Of a stretch of DNA of 64,000 nt, positions 17,783-28,049 are shown piece after piece. Position 1 is the stretch's first letter; each line of letters begins with the position of its first letter. The translations under genes were made by a program, and so were the position numbers. Where the stretch lies: assembly GCF_014652375.1 (NCBI RefSeq), contig NZ_BMYR01000004.1, positions 1 to 64,000 of the forward strand, read 5' to 3'. The notes under the pieces are model-generated. The model did not search any database. It had not been told where the DNA came from and saw nothing but the letters and a program-made list of their open reading frames with translations. The DNA comes from Alishewanella tabrizica. GTDB lineage: Bacteria > Pseudomonadota > Gammaproteobacteria > Enterobacterales > Alteromonadaceae.

Positions 17783-19657
17783 TTAGGCCTGAAAATGAAA
17801 TTTAAGAAATTTCTGCGCATTGGCTAATACCAAAAACGCGGCTTTTAGATGTTTGCGTTCAAATTCTGATAAGTGTGCTGGCCGCACATTGTTATCCGGC
17901 ACGTGTTTGTGTTGCAAGGCGGCCGCTTGATGGCGGATCCGCGTCATCGCAATAACCTCATAGGCATCGCGAAGATCTTCAGCGCGACCTTTAGGTAACA
18001 ATTGACGTTTTGTCAGTTCAGTTAATCGTTGATAAGAGCTGCGCGCGTCAATCCCAAGTGATAATGCATAAACACGTAATAAATCGGCCATGGGGGCAGT
18101 CCCCCGACGTTTTATATTTAGCGAATCATTTTGTCGGCCATCTTCTTCCATAACAAAATCCTGAAAAAAGCCCAATGGGGGGGTACGCAACAGGGCATTG
18201 CGGGTCATAGAGGCTAAAAACAGTTTACTGCGTGGGGCAGTATTGACGATTTGTTGATTAAGTTGCGTTGCCCATTCCGTTTTACCCCAGACGCCATCTA
18301 AGTCGAAAAAAATATTACTCTGCAGTAACTTCTCGGGGGTAGGTTGAGTCAACCAATCATTAAAGTAATGTTGCCACACACGCAATGGCTGGCGCCATTG
18401 CGGATTGGTCGCCATAATGTGACCGCTACACAGCGGATAACCACATTGGGCTAAGCCATTACAGACAAATGCCGCTAATTCGGCAAAGTAAGCATCATGC
18501 AAGTTCGCATCATACCGATTGTCTAAAATCAGTGCATTATCTTGATCGGTAACAATAAGTTGTTCATCTCGAGCCATCGAGCCCAAGGCTAAAAAGCAAT
18601 AAGGTATCGGCGGCGGGCCTAAGCGCTGCTCTGCGAGTTCCAAAAGGCGCTGTTTAAAACTGCGGCCTATGGTCGCCATGGCACTGCCAATCATCTGCGA
18701 GTTAGCATCCTCATTAACCATTCTGACAAAGCAGGCTTGCACCGCTGTTTGTAATTGCGCTAAATCAGCAACCGTTTGTTGTTGATAAATACTGCTGACA
18801 ATAAACAGACTGTTGTTCGATTCGTGTCGAATCATATCAGCTATCGCAATAACACCAATCGGTGTCTGCTGGGTAAGCACTGGGAGATGATGTAAATTAT
18901 GCCTTAGCATTAACAGCATAGCTTCAAACACAAACTGATTGGCCTGAACGGTAACTAATTGCTCTGTCATGATGGTCGATACTGGCAGCTCAGGATCTAA
19001 CGCTGCTGCCACCACCCGATTGCGTAAATCACGATCGGTAATTAAACCGGCGATTAATTCTGGTGTTGCAGGATGCGTTAGCAGTAAGCAGGATTCCCCC
19101 GCCGCGCGCATGGCTAATGCCGCCGCTTTAATGCTGGCGTTTGACGGCAACATAATCGCGGGCCGTTGAATCAGCTCAGTGACTTTCGCACTCATGAGTT
19201 GGTGATTTTCCGCTTTACCAATGCGCGGCTCAGCGCGCCGCTCAGCATCGCCTACTTCAACATAATCAGCAAAAAACTCGTTTTGATCAAAGAGCTGTTC
19301 AAAGGCTTGCGCAGGGATCAGGTAAATTAATGTATCTGCGAGCGCTTTGGCTGGGAAACGGACTTTTTTACCTCTAAGTAAACCTTGTTCACCAAAAATC
19401 CCGCCTTCAGATAAACGATTATACAAATCGCCATTTCGGCGAAAGGTTTCAACGACACCACTGCGGATTACATACAACGCCGTTAACGGCGCGTTATACT
19501 CCAAAATGGTTGTACCCGCACGAAAATAACTAATATCAATTTGACGTGCTAAGTGGCGTTGCTCTTCGCCAGAGAGCTCCTGAAACGGCGAATGCCGTTG
19601 CAGGAAGCTTAGGATCTCTAACTGTTCAATTTCTAATTCAGGCTGTTGCATTGTCAT
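17783..19657 (-). CDS. cNMP-binding/CBS/DUF294 nucleotidyltransferase protein
   Basis: 624 residues. Order: cyclic-nucleotide-binding domain (~18-125, GIFGEQGLLRGKKVRFPAKA), two CBS motifs (~155-290), DUF294 nucleotidyltransferase domain with a GlnD-like signature (ALGSMARDEQLIVTDQDNAL, ~375-400) and a DUF294_C helical domain to the end. The GS-x-A-R and TDQDNA residues suggest transfer of a nucleotide to an unknown target in response to adenine nucleotides or cyclic nucleotides. In many proteobacteria this gene accompanies acetate uptake or metabolism genes. Here it sits 2 bases behind a BCCT transporter. Confidence 0.88.
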   Translation of the reverse strand: MTMQQPELEIEQLEILSFLQRHSPFQELSGEEQRHLARQIDISYFRAGTTILEYNAPLTALYVIRSGVVETFRRNGDLYNRLSEGGIFGEQGLLRGKKVRFPAKALADTLIYLIPAQAFEQLFDQNEFFADYVEVGDAERRAEPRIGKAENHQLMSAKVTELIQRPAIMLPSNASIKAAALAMRAAGESCLLLTHPATPELIAGLITDRDLRNRVVAAALDPELPVSTIMTEQLVTVQANQFVFEAMLLMLRHNLHHLPVLTQQTPIGVIAIADMIRHESNNSLFIVSSIYQQQTVADLAQLQTAVQACFVRMVNEDANSQMIGSAMATIGRSFKQRLLELAEQRLGPPPIPYCFLALGSMARDEQLIVTDQDNALILDNRYDANLHDAYFAELAAFVCNGLAQCGYPLCSGHIMATNPQWRQPLRVWQHYFNDWLTQPTPEKLLQSNIFFDLDGVWGKTEWATQLNQQIVNTAPRSKLFLASMTRNALLRTPPLGFFQDFVMEEDGRQNDSLNIKRRGTAPMADLLRVYALSLGIDARSSYQRLTELTKRQLLPKGRAEDLRDAYEVIAMTRIRHQAAALQHKHVPDNNVRPAHLSEFERKHLKAAFLVLANAQKFLKFHFQA

Positions 19658-19659
19658 GA

Positions 19660-21291
19660 TTAAGGAACTCGGGGCTCTGACATCAAGCCTTTAACAATAG
19701 CAACACACGCCGCTAATAGCACCAGGGTAAAGGGTAAACCTGTTGACACCGCCATTGCTTGTAACGCGGTTAGCCCACCACCAATGAGTAATGCGATCGC
19801 GACTAAACCTTCAAAGGTACACCAAAATACACGTTGTACAGTTGGCGCATTTACTTTGCCACCTGCTGCAATGGTATCAATAACTAATGATCCCGAGTCG
19901 GATGAGGTAATAAAAAATACAATCACCAGGATAATCGCAATAAAAGAGCTAATTTGTGCTAGGGGTAACGCATCAAGCATAGCAAATAATTGCAGCGGTA
20001 AGTCGGCCTCTACCGCGGCATTGTAGCCGTCGTTGACCACCTGATCGATGGCTGTGCTACCAAATACCGTCATCCAAAAAACACAAGCCAGAGAGGGGAT
20101 GAGTAATACCGAGATTAAAAATTCCCGCACCGTACGCCCACGCGATACGCGCGCAATAAACATGCCGACAAACGGCGACCAGCTAATCCACCAGGCCCAG
20201 TAAAACGTGGTCCAGCCTTGTGCATAATTGGTATCTTCACGTCCAATAGGATTTGCTAGGGCAGGTAAATGCTGCACATAGCTGACCACGTTTTCTGCAA
20301 ATCCTGTAAAAATTGCCAAGGTTGGACCGACAATAATCACAAAGAGCAGCAACATTGCGGCAAGCAACATATTGATTTCAGATAAGCGTTTTACGCCGGC
20401 TTCTAATCCCGCTATTACCGAAATTAATGCCAAAGCCGTAATAACAATAATCAAGATCACCTCGGTGGTGGTACCGCTGGGTAAACCGAATAAATAATGT
20501 AAACCGGCGCTGGCTTGTGAAGCACCAATACCCAATGACGTTGCCAAACCAAACAAAGTTGCAAATACCGCCAAAATATCAATGATATGGCCAGGCCAGC
20601 CCCAGACTCGCTCGCCCAAGATAGGATAAAACACCGAGCGAATAGTTAATGGCAATCCTTTATTAAAACTAAAAAGCGCTAAGCCCAAGGCTAAAATGGC
20701 ATAAATCGCCCATGGATGCAGTGCCCAGTGGAAAATAGTGGCGGCCATGCCCAGTTTCGCTGCCGCAGCGGTGTCGCCAGCTGCCCCGCCAAGGGGCGCC
20801 CAATCAACCCGTTCGCCATCTGCAAATTCCACCCCGTTTAATGCGGTACCAAAGTGTGTCAATGGTTCCGACACACCATAAAACATTAAACCTATACCCA
20901 TGCCTGCGGCAAAGAGCATGGAAAACCAACCAACATAGGTAAAGTCGGGGATCGCTTCGGTGCCACCCAAGCGCACTTTACCCAGTGGGCTGATAATGAG
21001 TGCTAAACACAATAAAACAAAAATATTTGCTGCAGAGATAAAAAACCAATCAAGGTTCGCGGTTAGGCTATTGCGTAGCGCGGCAAACGCAGGGCCTGCA
21101 TAGCTGCCAAAGGCTAACGTAATAACTACGAAAGCGATAATCGCTAAGCCGGAAATTAAAAATACTCGGTTATGAATGTCTAAACCAAACGGGCCAAGCT
21201 TCACCACAATGTTGTCTTGACCAATTTGATAATCGGTATCAATGGGATTGACTTTACCATCCGGGATCATCGGATCTTTACCTGTTGTCAT
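19660..21291 (-). CDS. BCCT-family transporter (betaine/choline/carnitine type)
   Basis: 543-residue inner-membrane transporter with about 12 membrane segments. The glycine-rich GMGIGLMFYGVSEP segment and the tryptophan-rich TTFYWAWWISWSPFVGMF segment, followed by ARVSRGRTVREF, are BCCT hallmarks. Members import quaternary ammonium or sulfonium compounds, or related zwitterions, using sodium or protons. The usual FWGV(A/S)EP reads FYGVSEP here. The exact substrate cannot be told. It is probably transcribed with the upstream porin gene, though a hairpin lies between. Confidence 0.9.
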   Translation of the reverse strand: MTTGKDPMIPDGKVNPIDTDYQIGQDNIVVKLGPFGLDIHNRVFLISGLAIIAFVVITLAFGSYAGPAFAALRNSLTANLDWFFISAANIFVLLCLALIISPLGKVRLGGTEAIPDFTYVGWFSMLFAAGMGIGLMFYGVSEPLTHFGTALNGVEFADGERVDWAPLGGAAGDTAAAAKLGMAATIFHWALHPWAIYAILALGLALFSFNKGLPLTIRSVFYPILGERVWGWPGHIIDILAVFATLFGLATSLGIGASQASAGLHYLFGLPSGTTTEVILIIVITALALISVIAGLEAGVKRLSEINMLLAAMLLLFVIIVGPTLAIFTGFAENVVSYVQHLPALANPIGREDTNYAQGWTTFYWAWWISWSPFVGMFIARVSRGRTVREFLISVLLIPSLACVFWMTVFGSTAIDQVVNDGYNAAVEADLPLQLFAMLDALPLAQISSFIAIILVIVFFITSSDSGSLVIDTIAAGGKVNAPTVQRVFWCTFEGLVAIALLIGGGLTALQAMAVSTGLPFTLVLLAACVAIVKGLMSEPRVP

Positions 21292-21331
21292 TCGTCTGTT
21301 CCATAGTTAAAAAAGGGGGAATATCAAGCAG

Positions 21332-21359
21332 CCTTGCACAGTGTACGCATTGTGCAAGG
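21332..21359 (-). terminator. Intercistronic hairpin between porin and BCCT genes
   Basis: CCTTGCACA (21332-21340) and TGTGCAAGG (21351-21359) form a perfect 9-bp stem with a 10-base loop. On the minus strand it lies directly after the porin stop codon. The nearest T run is ~20 bases further on, so it may act as a partial terminator or as a stabiliser that raises porin mRNA relative to the transporter mRNA. Confidence 0.5.
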
Positions 21360-21368
21360 GGGCTATCA

Positions 21369-22673
21369 TCAGAAGTAGTAGCCGATATTGATATTAAAAC
21401 GACGTTCGGTTTCATCAGCGTTGCCCGCAACACTGCCGCCTACAAAAGGCTGGTTGCGTGCATGCACAAGATCAAAGTAGGTAAATAGCCCACCGGCGGC
21501 TACGGAAAAGCCCGTTACATTCATCAGGGTATTCGCGGTGTCGTCCGACTTGTCATACACCAGTCCGTAATTGTTATAAAACTGCAGGCCTGTTACGGGA
21601 CCCCAGCTAAGCGGCAAACTGTAAGCCACATTAACCGTACTCGATTTTGCTTCAGCCGCTATACTGTCGTAAAACCCGTAAGCACCCACTGCCATTTGCT
21701 GAATATTATCAACGTTATAGGCATATTCGGTGTGTTGGAGTTGCACGTTCCAGTTTTGATAATGGCTGTTTAGATGTAAGCCCCAAGCGTAATAATCACC
21801 AGCACGTTGCTGGCCATCATGCAAGCCACCATGGAGTGCAGAGAGCCCTAATTCGGTTTGCACGCCTGCCAAGGTAGTGTGGTAAGCAAAACGGCCACTG
21901 AATGTATTGTATTCACCGAGTGCTAGCGTGGGATCGGCATAGATGTCTTGTTCAAGCGGGCGGGCGCCTACCACATCATAAGAGTAGCGATCGGCGCGGT
22001 TACTGACATAACCATCCACACCACCGAGCTCATCATTTTTAAAAAAGCCGAGGTCTATCTGCCAGTTATCTGCCACTTGCCGTTTAACGAGAATGCCAAG
22101 ATCATGATCATCTTCCAGACCCAGATAATAATTCGTACTAAAAAAGTAATTATGTGAGTTATAAGGCCAGTTACCAAAAGGAACTTGGGTAATACCGGTT
22201 TGTACTTGCCAGTTATCGGCAAATTGATAGCCTACATAGGCATACTTTACCGTTGTCATATAATCAAAAAAGCGGATCTCGGCATCCAATGTAACGTCGC
22301 CAACATTACCGCTGAGGTTCAAGCGAAAAATATCAAAGTCAAAATCACCACCACGGTTTTTATTACCGTCATCGTAAGAGGTGTGACTAAAGTTAGTGCG
22401 CACCGCACCGCCAACCTGGATCCCTGTGGGTTTGGTGGGTGTGACATCTGTTGTTGTAACGACAGTTTCAGCGTGATGAGCAGGATCAACTGATGTTGCA
22501 GCAACAGATGTGTTTTGTTCTTGCGTCGCAAGTCGGGCTTCTAAATCGGCAATTTGTGCCTTTAGTTGGGCCAGTTGTGCCTCGATAGTGTCTTGTTCTG
22601 GGGCGGTAGCTTGGGTGTAAGTTGCGGCAAAAGTAGATGAAATAATGAGAGCAAGTAGCGATTTTTTAAGCAT
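21369..22673 (-). CDS. Outer-membrane porin with N-terminal coiled coil
   Basis: 434 residues. A signal peptide (1-22, ending TQA) is followed by a short coiled coil (TIEAQLAQLKAQIADLEARL), a Thr/Val-rich linker and a beta-barrel region with alternating aromatic strands that ends in the outer-membrane signature RRFNINIGYYF. Coiled coils of this kind trimerise some porins. Placed ahead of the BCCT transporter, it may provide the outer-membrane route for the same solute (inference). Specificity is not recognisable. Confidence 0.8.
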   Translation of the reverse strand: MLKKSLLALIISSTFAATYTQATAPEQDTIEAQLAQLKAQIADLEARLATQEQNTSVAATSVDPAHHAETVVTTTDVTPTKPTGIQVGGAVRTNFSHTSYDDGNKNRGGDFDFDIFRLNLSGNVGDVTLDAEIRFFDYMTTVKYAYVGYQFADNWQVQTGITQVPFGNWPYNSHNYFFSTNYYLGLEDDHDLGILVKRQVADNWQIDLGFFKNDELGGVDGYVSNRADRYSYDVVGARPLEQDIYADPTLALGEYNTFSGRFAYHTTLAGVQTELGLSALHGGLHDGQQRAGDYYAWGLHLNSHYQNWNVQLQHTEYAYNVDNIQQMAVGAYGFYDSIAAEAKSSTVNVAYSLPLSWGPVTGLQFYNNYGLVYDKSDDTANTLMNVTGFSVAAGGLFTYFDLVHARNQPFVGGSVAGNADETERRFNINIGYYF

Positions 22674-22681
22674 TAAAAAGA

Positions 22682-22711
22682 CCTGTATTAGCTAAAAATA
22701 TTTAAACAGGT
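22682..22711 (-). promoter_or_regulatory. Possible Shine-Dalgarno-masking stem in porin leader
   Basis: ACCTGT and ACAGGT flank an 18-base A/T-rich loop in the porin 5' leader. The AGG of the 3' arm is the only Shine-Dalgarno-like sequence before the porin start, so pairing would hide it. The stem is only 6 bp, so this is tentative. Confidence 0.3.
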
Positions 22712-22810
22712 GATCAAGCATAACATAAAACGGCGTTGTTCCAATTTTAGGAGCGGAATTGCACACTAAACCCTCAATACTACAGCGAGCAAAAGTCATG
22801 GTGTTAAAGC

Positions 22811-22840
22811 AAAAAAATAAGGCTCCAATGGAGCCTTATT
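22811..22840 (-). terminator. katG terminator
   Basis: AATAAGGCTCC (22816-22826) pairs perfectly with GGAGCCTTATT (22830-22840) around a three-base loop. On the minus strand it is followed by a T7 run. It starts about 24 bases after the katG stop codon. A shorter T run on the plus side makes it potentially bidirectional. Confidence 0.9.
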
Positions 22841-22863
22841 TTATGCAGTGATAGACAGAAAAC

Positions 22864-25053
<2,190 letters not shown>

Positions 25054-25069
25054 TCACTCCTGTTAGGCT

Positions 25070-25202
25070 TGTTGCAAAAATCATTCGCGGCGTAACCGCG
25101 CTCGATGATGCTATAGACTATAGACGCTATGTGACAGTTCATAAAGTAATTAAAATTGAATGTGCTAATAGCTTTTATGGATTAAAAGCCGTATTTGCAA
25201 CA
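25070..25202. repeat. Inverted-repeat-bounded non-coding segment upstream of katG
   Basis: TGTTGCAAA (25070-25078) and TTTGCAACA (25194-25202) form a perfect 9-bp inverted repeat bounding ~115 bases. Inside are a small hairpin (CGCGG/CCGCG at 25086-25100) and two tandem CTATAGA copies (25111-25124). It covers the whole katG 5' region. It could be an RNA fold, an operator region or a tiny insertion; no target-site duplication is evident. Confidence 0.35.
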
Positions 25203-25204
25203 CC

Positions 25205-25483
25205 TTAGTCGTTTTGCCATTGTATTCCATAACGCATAAATGTGTCGGCTTCGCGATTATACCAACGCCGAAAGGGTTCAACATTAAAGCCATGTTTATT
25301 GGCCAAATAGGCATAGCGCATCGAGATGCGTAGCATGTCAGCATAGCGCCAAATTTTACCTTGCGTAATCACCGTGAGTTCCGGATGTTCAGCCAATATA
25401 TCTACTACCTGCATAATCCGATGCACATTACGCAGTTCAACTGTTAACTCAGGCGGGATTGTCGGCAATTTGTTGTGATTCAT
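25205..25483 (-). CDS. Conserved-looking small protein of unknown function
   Basis: 92 residues, predicted soluble and helical, rich in Tyr, Arg and Met (RYADMLRISMRYAYLANKHG) with a Trp-rich end (FRRWYNREADTFMRYGIQW). No signal peptide, no membrane segment and no Cys. AAGGA lies before the ATG at 25483. It is transcribed toward katG, 154 bases upstream, but the inverted-repeat segment separates them. I do not recognise the family. Confidence 0.6.
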   Translation of the reverse strand: MNHNKLPTIPPELTVELRNVHRIMQVVDILAEHPELTVITQGKIWRYADMLRISMRYAYLANKHGFNVEPFRRWYNREADTFMRYGIQWQND

Positions 25484-25697
25484 GATTACATTCCTTCTGC
25501 ACAGGTTTTAAGCATATCGGCTGCAACACTAAGAGGTTTAGGGTAGATTAGCTAAGTGACAAAAAATACGCTTTTGTGTTGGCACAAGGTTCGTCTTTCT
25601 GGCGGGTACTGAATAGTTTGTTCACGTAAAAAATGCTATTAACGCTTGTTTTACGCGCGCAAAGGCACAATAAAGAACAGTAAATTATTTCTAAAGA

Positions 25698-27464
25698 GTG
25701 CCCCCATTGTTAAATGCTACGCCTGTGAAAAATACGCCTGTTTTAGCGTGGTTACTACGTTTTTTAAAGCCATACCGCGTGAAGGTGGCGGCGGCAATTG
25801 TGTTTTTATTAATTGGCTCATTAGCATGGTTAGCACTAGGGCAAGGTGTTCGATTGCTGGTGGATGAAGGCTTTATCACGGGCAATACCCAGCGCTTGAA
25901 TGATTTGACGGCTTTGGTACTCCTTATAACGGTTATTGCTTCCGTCGCGGTTTTTCTGCGTTTTTATTTTATGAGTTGGTTGGGCGAGCGGGTGAGTGCC
26001 GACATCCGAAATGCCGTTTATCAACATATGCTTAAGTTATCACCGGCGTTTTACAGTGAAACGCGCACAGGTGAGGTGATTTCCCGTTTTACTGCGGATA
26101 CTACCTTGTTACAAAGCGTCGTTGGCTCGAGTTTATCTATGGCGCTGCGCTCAGGGGTAACGGCGCTCGGGGGCTTACTGATGATGGCATTTACCAGTTT
26201 TAAATTGACGGCGTTAGTGTTTATCGCCGTGCCACTGGTGTTAATGCCTATTTTTATTTTAGGGAAAAAAGTACGGCGTTTAGCCCGGGATAGCCAAGAT
26301 AGATTGGCCGATATTGGCGCGCATGTTGATCAAAGCTTACATGAAATTCACACCGTGCAGGCCTATGGTCATGAAGCCGCAGATGAGCAGGTGTTTCGTG
26401 ACAAAATAGAGCAGGTTATTCATGCGGCGAGGGGCCGAATTTTTTATCGGGCGTTGTTAATTGGATCGGTAATGTTGCTTAGCATTGGTGCCATTACGTT
26501 AGTGGGCTACGTTGGTGCGCTTGATGTGATTACAGGAAGTGTCAGTGCTGGGCAGCTTACCGCATTTTTATTTTACGCCGTTATGGTGGCGGGAGGCGTT
26601 GCGACCATTAGTGAAGTGATTGGCGATGTGCAGCGTGCGGCAGGTGCTGCCGAGCGATTAATAGAGTTATCGCAGATGCCCGTTACGATCAAGGCTCCTG
26701 ATGTGCCGCAGCACTTACCCGAAAATGTGGCCGGTTCGTTACGCTTTGCCGCTGTTGATTTTGCCTACCCGCACGTACCAGAGCAGCAAGTATTGTCGCA
26801 ATTAAATTTGCAGATTCATTCTGGTGAGCGGGTTGCTTTTGTAGGCCCCAGTGGCGCCGGCAAAAGTACCATTTTTCAGCTGTTACAGCGTTTTTATGAT
26901 GTCAGCAACGGGCAGATCTTTCTCGATGACATTGCCTTACCCCAGTTATCACCACAAGCACTGCGCGCGCAATTTGCATTAGTGCCCCAAGATGCAGTGA
27001 TTTTTGCTGACTCGGTTATCGAAAATGTCCGTTTTGGTAAGCCCGAGGCTACGCTAGAACAGGTTAAAGCCGCCTGTATTGCAGCACGTGCTGATGAATT
27101 TATTTCGCAGTTTCCACAGGGCTATGCCACGCAATTGGGGGAGCGGGGGGTGCGTTTATCTGGTGGGCAAAAACAGCGTATTGCAATTGCCCGTGCCATA
27201 CTGGCAGATCGCCCTATATTATTGCTTGATGAAGCGACCAGTGCACTCGATGCGGCCAGCGAGCAAGCCGTAAAACAGGCTTTAGAACTGGCGATGCAGC
27301 ACCGTACCACCTTAATTATTGCGCACCGACTCAGTACGGTGATAACGGCAGATCGCATTGTGGTGCTCGAAAAAGGTCGTATTATCGCCAGTGGTAAACA
27401 TGAAACTTTGTTGCAAGATTGTCCGTTATACCGCGAGTTAGCGGAAATACAGCTGTTGGCATAA
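25698..27464 (+). CDS. ABC exporter, MsbA/LmrA-type fused permease-ATPase
   Basis: 588 residues. Six membrane helices (about 20-305) are followed by an ATPase domain with Walker A GPSGAGKST, signature LSGGQKQRIAIARA, Walker B ILLLDEATSALD and a switch His in IAHRLST. Half-transporters of this type act as homodimers exporting lipids or drugs; the substrate is unknown. The start is uncertain: GTG at 25698 gives the longest form but has poor spacing to AAAG, while TTG at 25707 is better placed behind AAAGAG. Either removes only a few residues. Confidence 0.88.
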   Translation: MPPLLNATPVKNTPVLAWLLRFLKPYRVKVAAAIVFLLIGSLAWLALGQGVRLLVDEGFITGNTQRLNDLTALVLLITVIASVAVFLRFYFMSWLGERVSADIRNAVYQHMLKLSPAFYSETRTGEVISRFTADTTLLQSVVGSSLSMALRSGVTALGGLLMMAFTSFKLTALVFIAVPLVLMPIFILGKKVRRLARDSQDRLADIGAHVDQSLHEIHTVQAYGHEAADEQVFRDKIEQVIHAARGRIFYRALLIGSVMLLSIGAITLVGYVGALDVITGSVSAGQLTAFLFYAVMVAGGVATISEVIGDVQRAAGAAERLIELSQMPVTIKAPDVPQHLPENVAGSLRFAAVDFAYPHVPEQQVLSQLNLQIHSGERVAFVGPSGAGKSTIFQLLQRFYDVSNGQIFLDDIALPQLSPQALRAQFALVPQDAVIFADSVIENVRFGKPEATLEQVKAACIAARADEFISQFPQGYATQLGERGVRLSGGQKQRIAIARAILADRPILLLDEATSALDAASEQAVKQALELAMQHRTTLIIAHRLSTVITADRIVVLEKGRIIASGKHETLLQDCPLYRELAEIQLLA

Positions 27465-27544
27465 CCTGAGAAAATGATTAACACCTTGAGGCAAAACAGG
27501 CAAAATAGCCTTAATGAAGCACACGGCACAGTATGGGAGAGCCA

Positions 27545-27925
27545 ATGCTAACTTCGATTATGGCGATCAGCGCAGGCGCATCTTGCGGGGCAATTTTACG
27601 CTGGGTGCTTGGAGTGCATTTGAATCAGCTCTGGTCGGTAATGCCCATTGGAACCTTACTGGCAAACTTAATAGGCGGCTTGTTAGTTGGAATTGCTGTC
27701 CCTTGGTTGTCGCAACAATCGGTTATAGCACCAGAATGGCGCTTACTGATTATCACCGGGTTTTTAGGCGGATTAACCACCTTTTCTACCTTTTCAGCCG
27801 AAGTAATGGCGATGCTGTTTGAGCAGAAATGGGGACATGCTATCACCACTGCAATCTTACATCTGTTTGGCTCATTGTTATTAACGGCAGTAGGTTTTAT
27901 GCTGGTACGCTTTTTTTATCGATAA
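27545..27925 (+). CDS. crcB: Fluoride channel CrcB/FluC
   Basis: 126-residue inner-membrane protein with four predicted membrane helices, a dimeric fluoride exporter. It has the conserved RWVLG arginine region, GTLLANLIGG (pore Asn) and GFLGGLTTFSTFS, the sodium-binding TM3 break with its phenylalanine box. I chose ATG 27545 because GGGAG lies 6 bases ahead; an ATG four codons earlier is less likely. No fluoride riboswitch was recognised upstream. Confidence 0.93.
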   Translation: MLTSIMAISAGASCGAILRWVLGVHLNQLWSVMPIGTLLANLIGGLLVGIAVPWLSQQSVIAPEWRLLIITGFLGGLTTFSTFSAEVMAMLFEQKWGHAITTAILHLFGSLLLTAVGFMLVRFFYR

Positions 27926-27941
27926 GCCTGATTACTGTACA

Positions 27942-27957
27942 CTGTAAATGTAAACAG
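27942..27957. promoter_or_regulatory. LexA (SOS) box-like site upstream of recC
   Basis: CTGTAAATGTAAACAG has the CTGT-N8-ACAG form of the gammaproteobacterial LexA box, with a mostly A/T core. Including the flanking bases (CA before, TA after) about 16 of 20 positions match the E. coli consensus. It lies 92 bases before the recC ATG and 17 bases after the crcB stop, where it would cover the -35 region of a promoter with a -10 near 27979-27985. Confidence 0.6.
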
Positions 27958-28049
27958 TATGACAACGTTCATGCATCGTTATACGATAAGCTTCTATTCA
28001 CGTCACAGGCTGTGCCGCTGGTTCACCCTTAACAAGGAACGCTCATTGC

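Noticed and set aside
25101-25135. OxyR site for katG
   Set aside because: ATAG and CTAT elements are present but the spacings do not fit the ATAG-N7-CTAT-N7-ATAG-N7-CTAT pattern.
25205-25483. Toxin or antitoxin gene
   Set aside because: It has no partner gene and no recognisable toxin or antitoxin motif.
27465-27544. Fluoride riboswitch ahead of crcB
   Set aside because: Only 80 bases separate the genes and none of the conserved riboswitch segments could be found.
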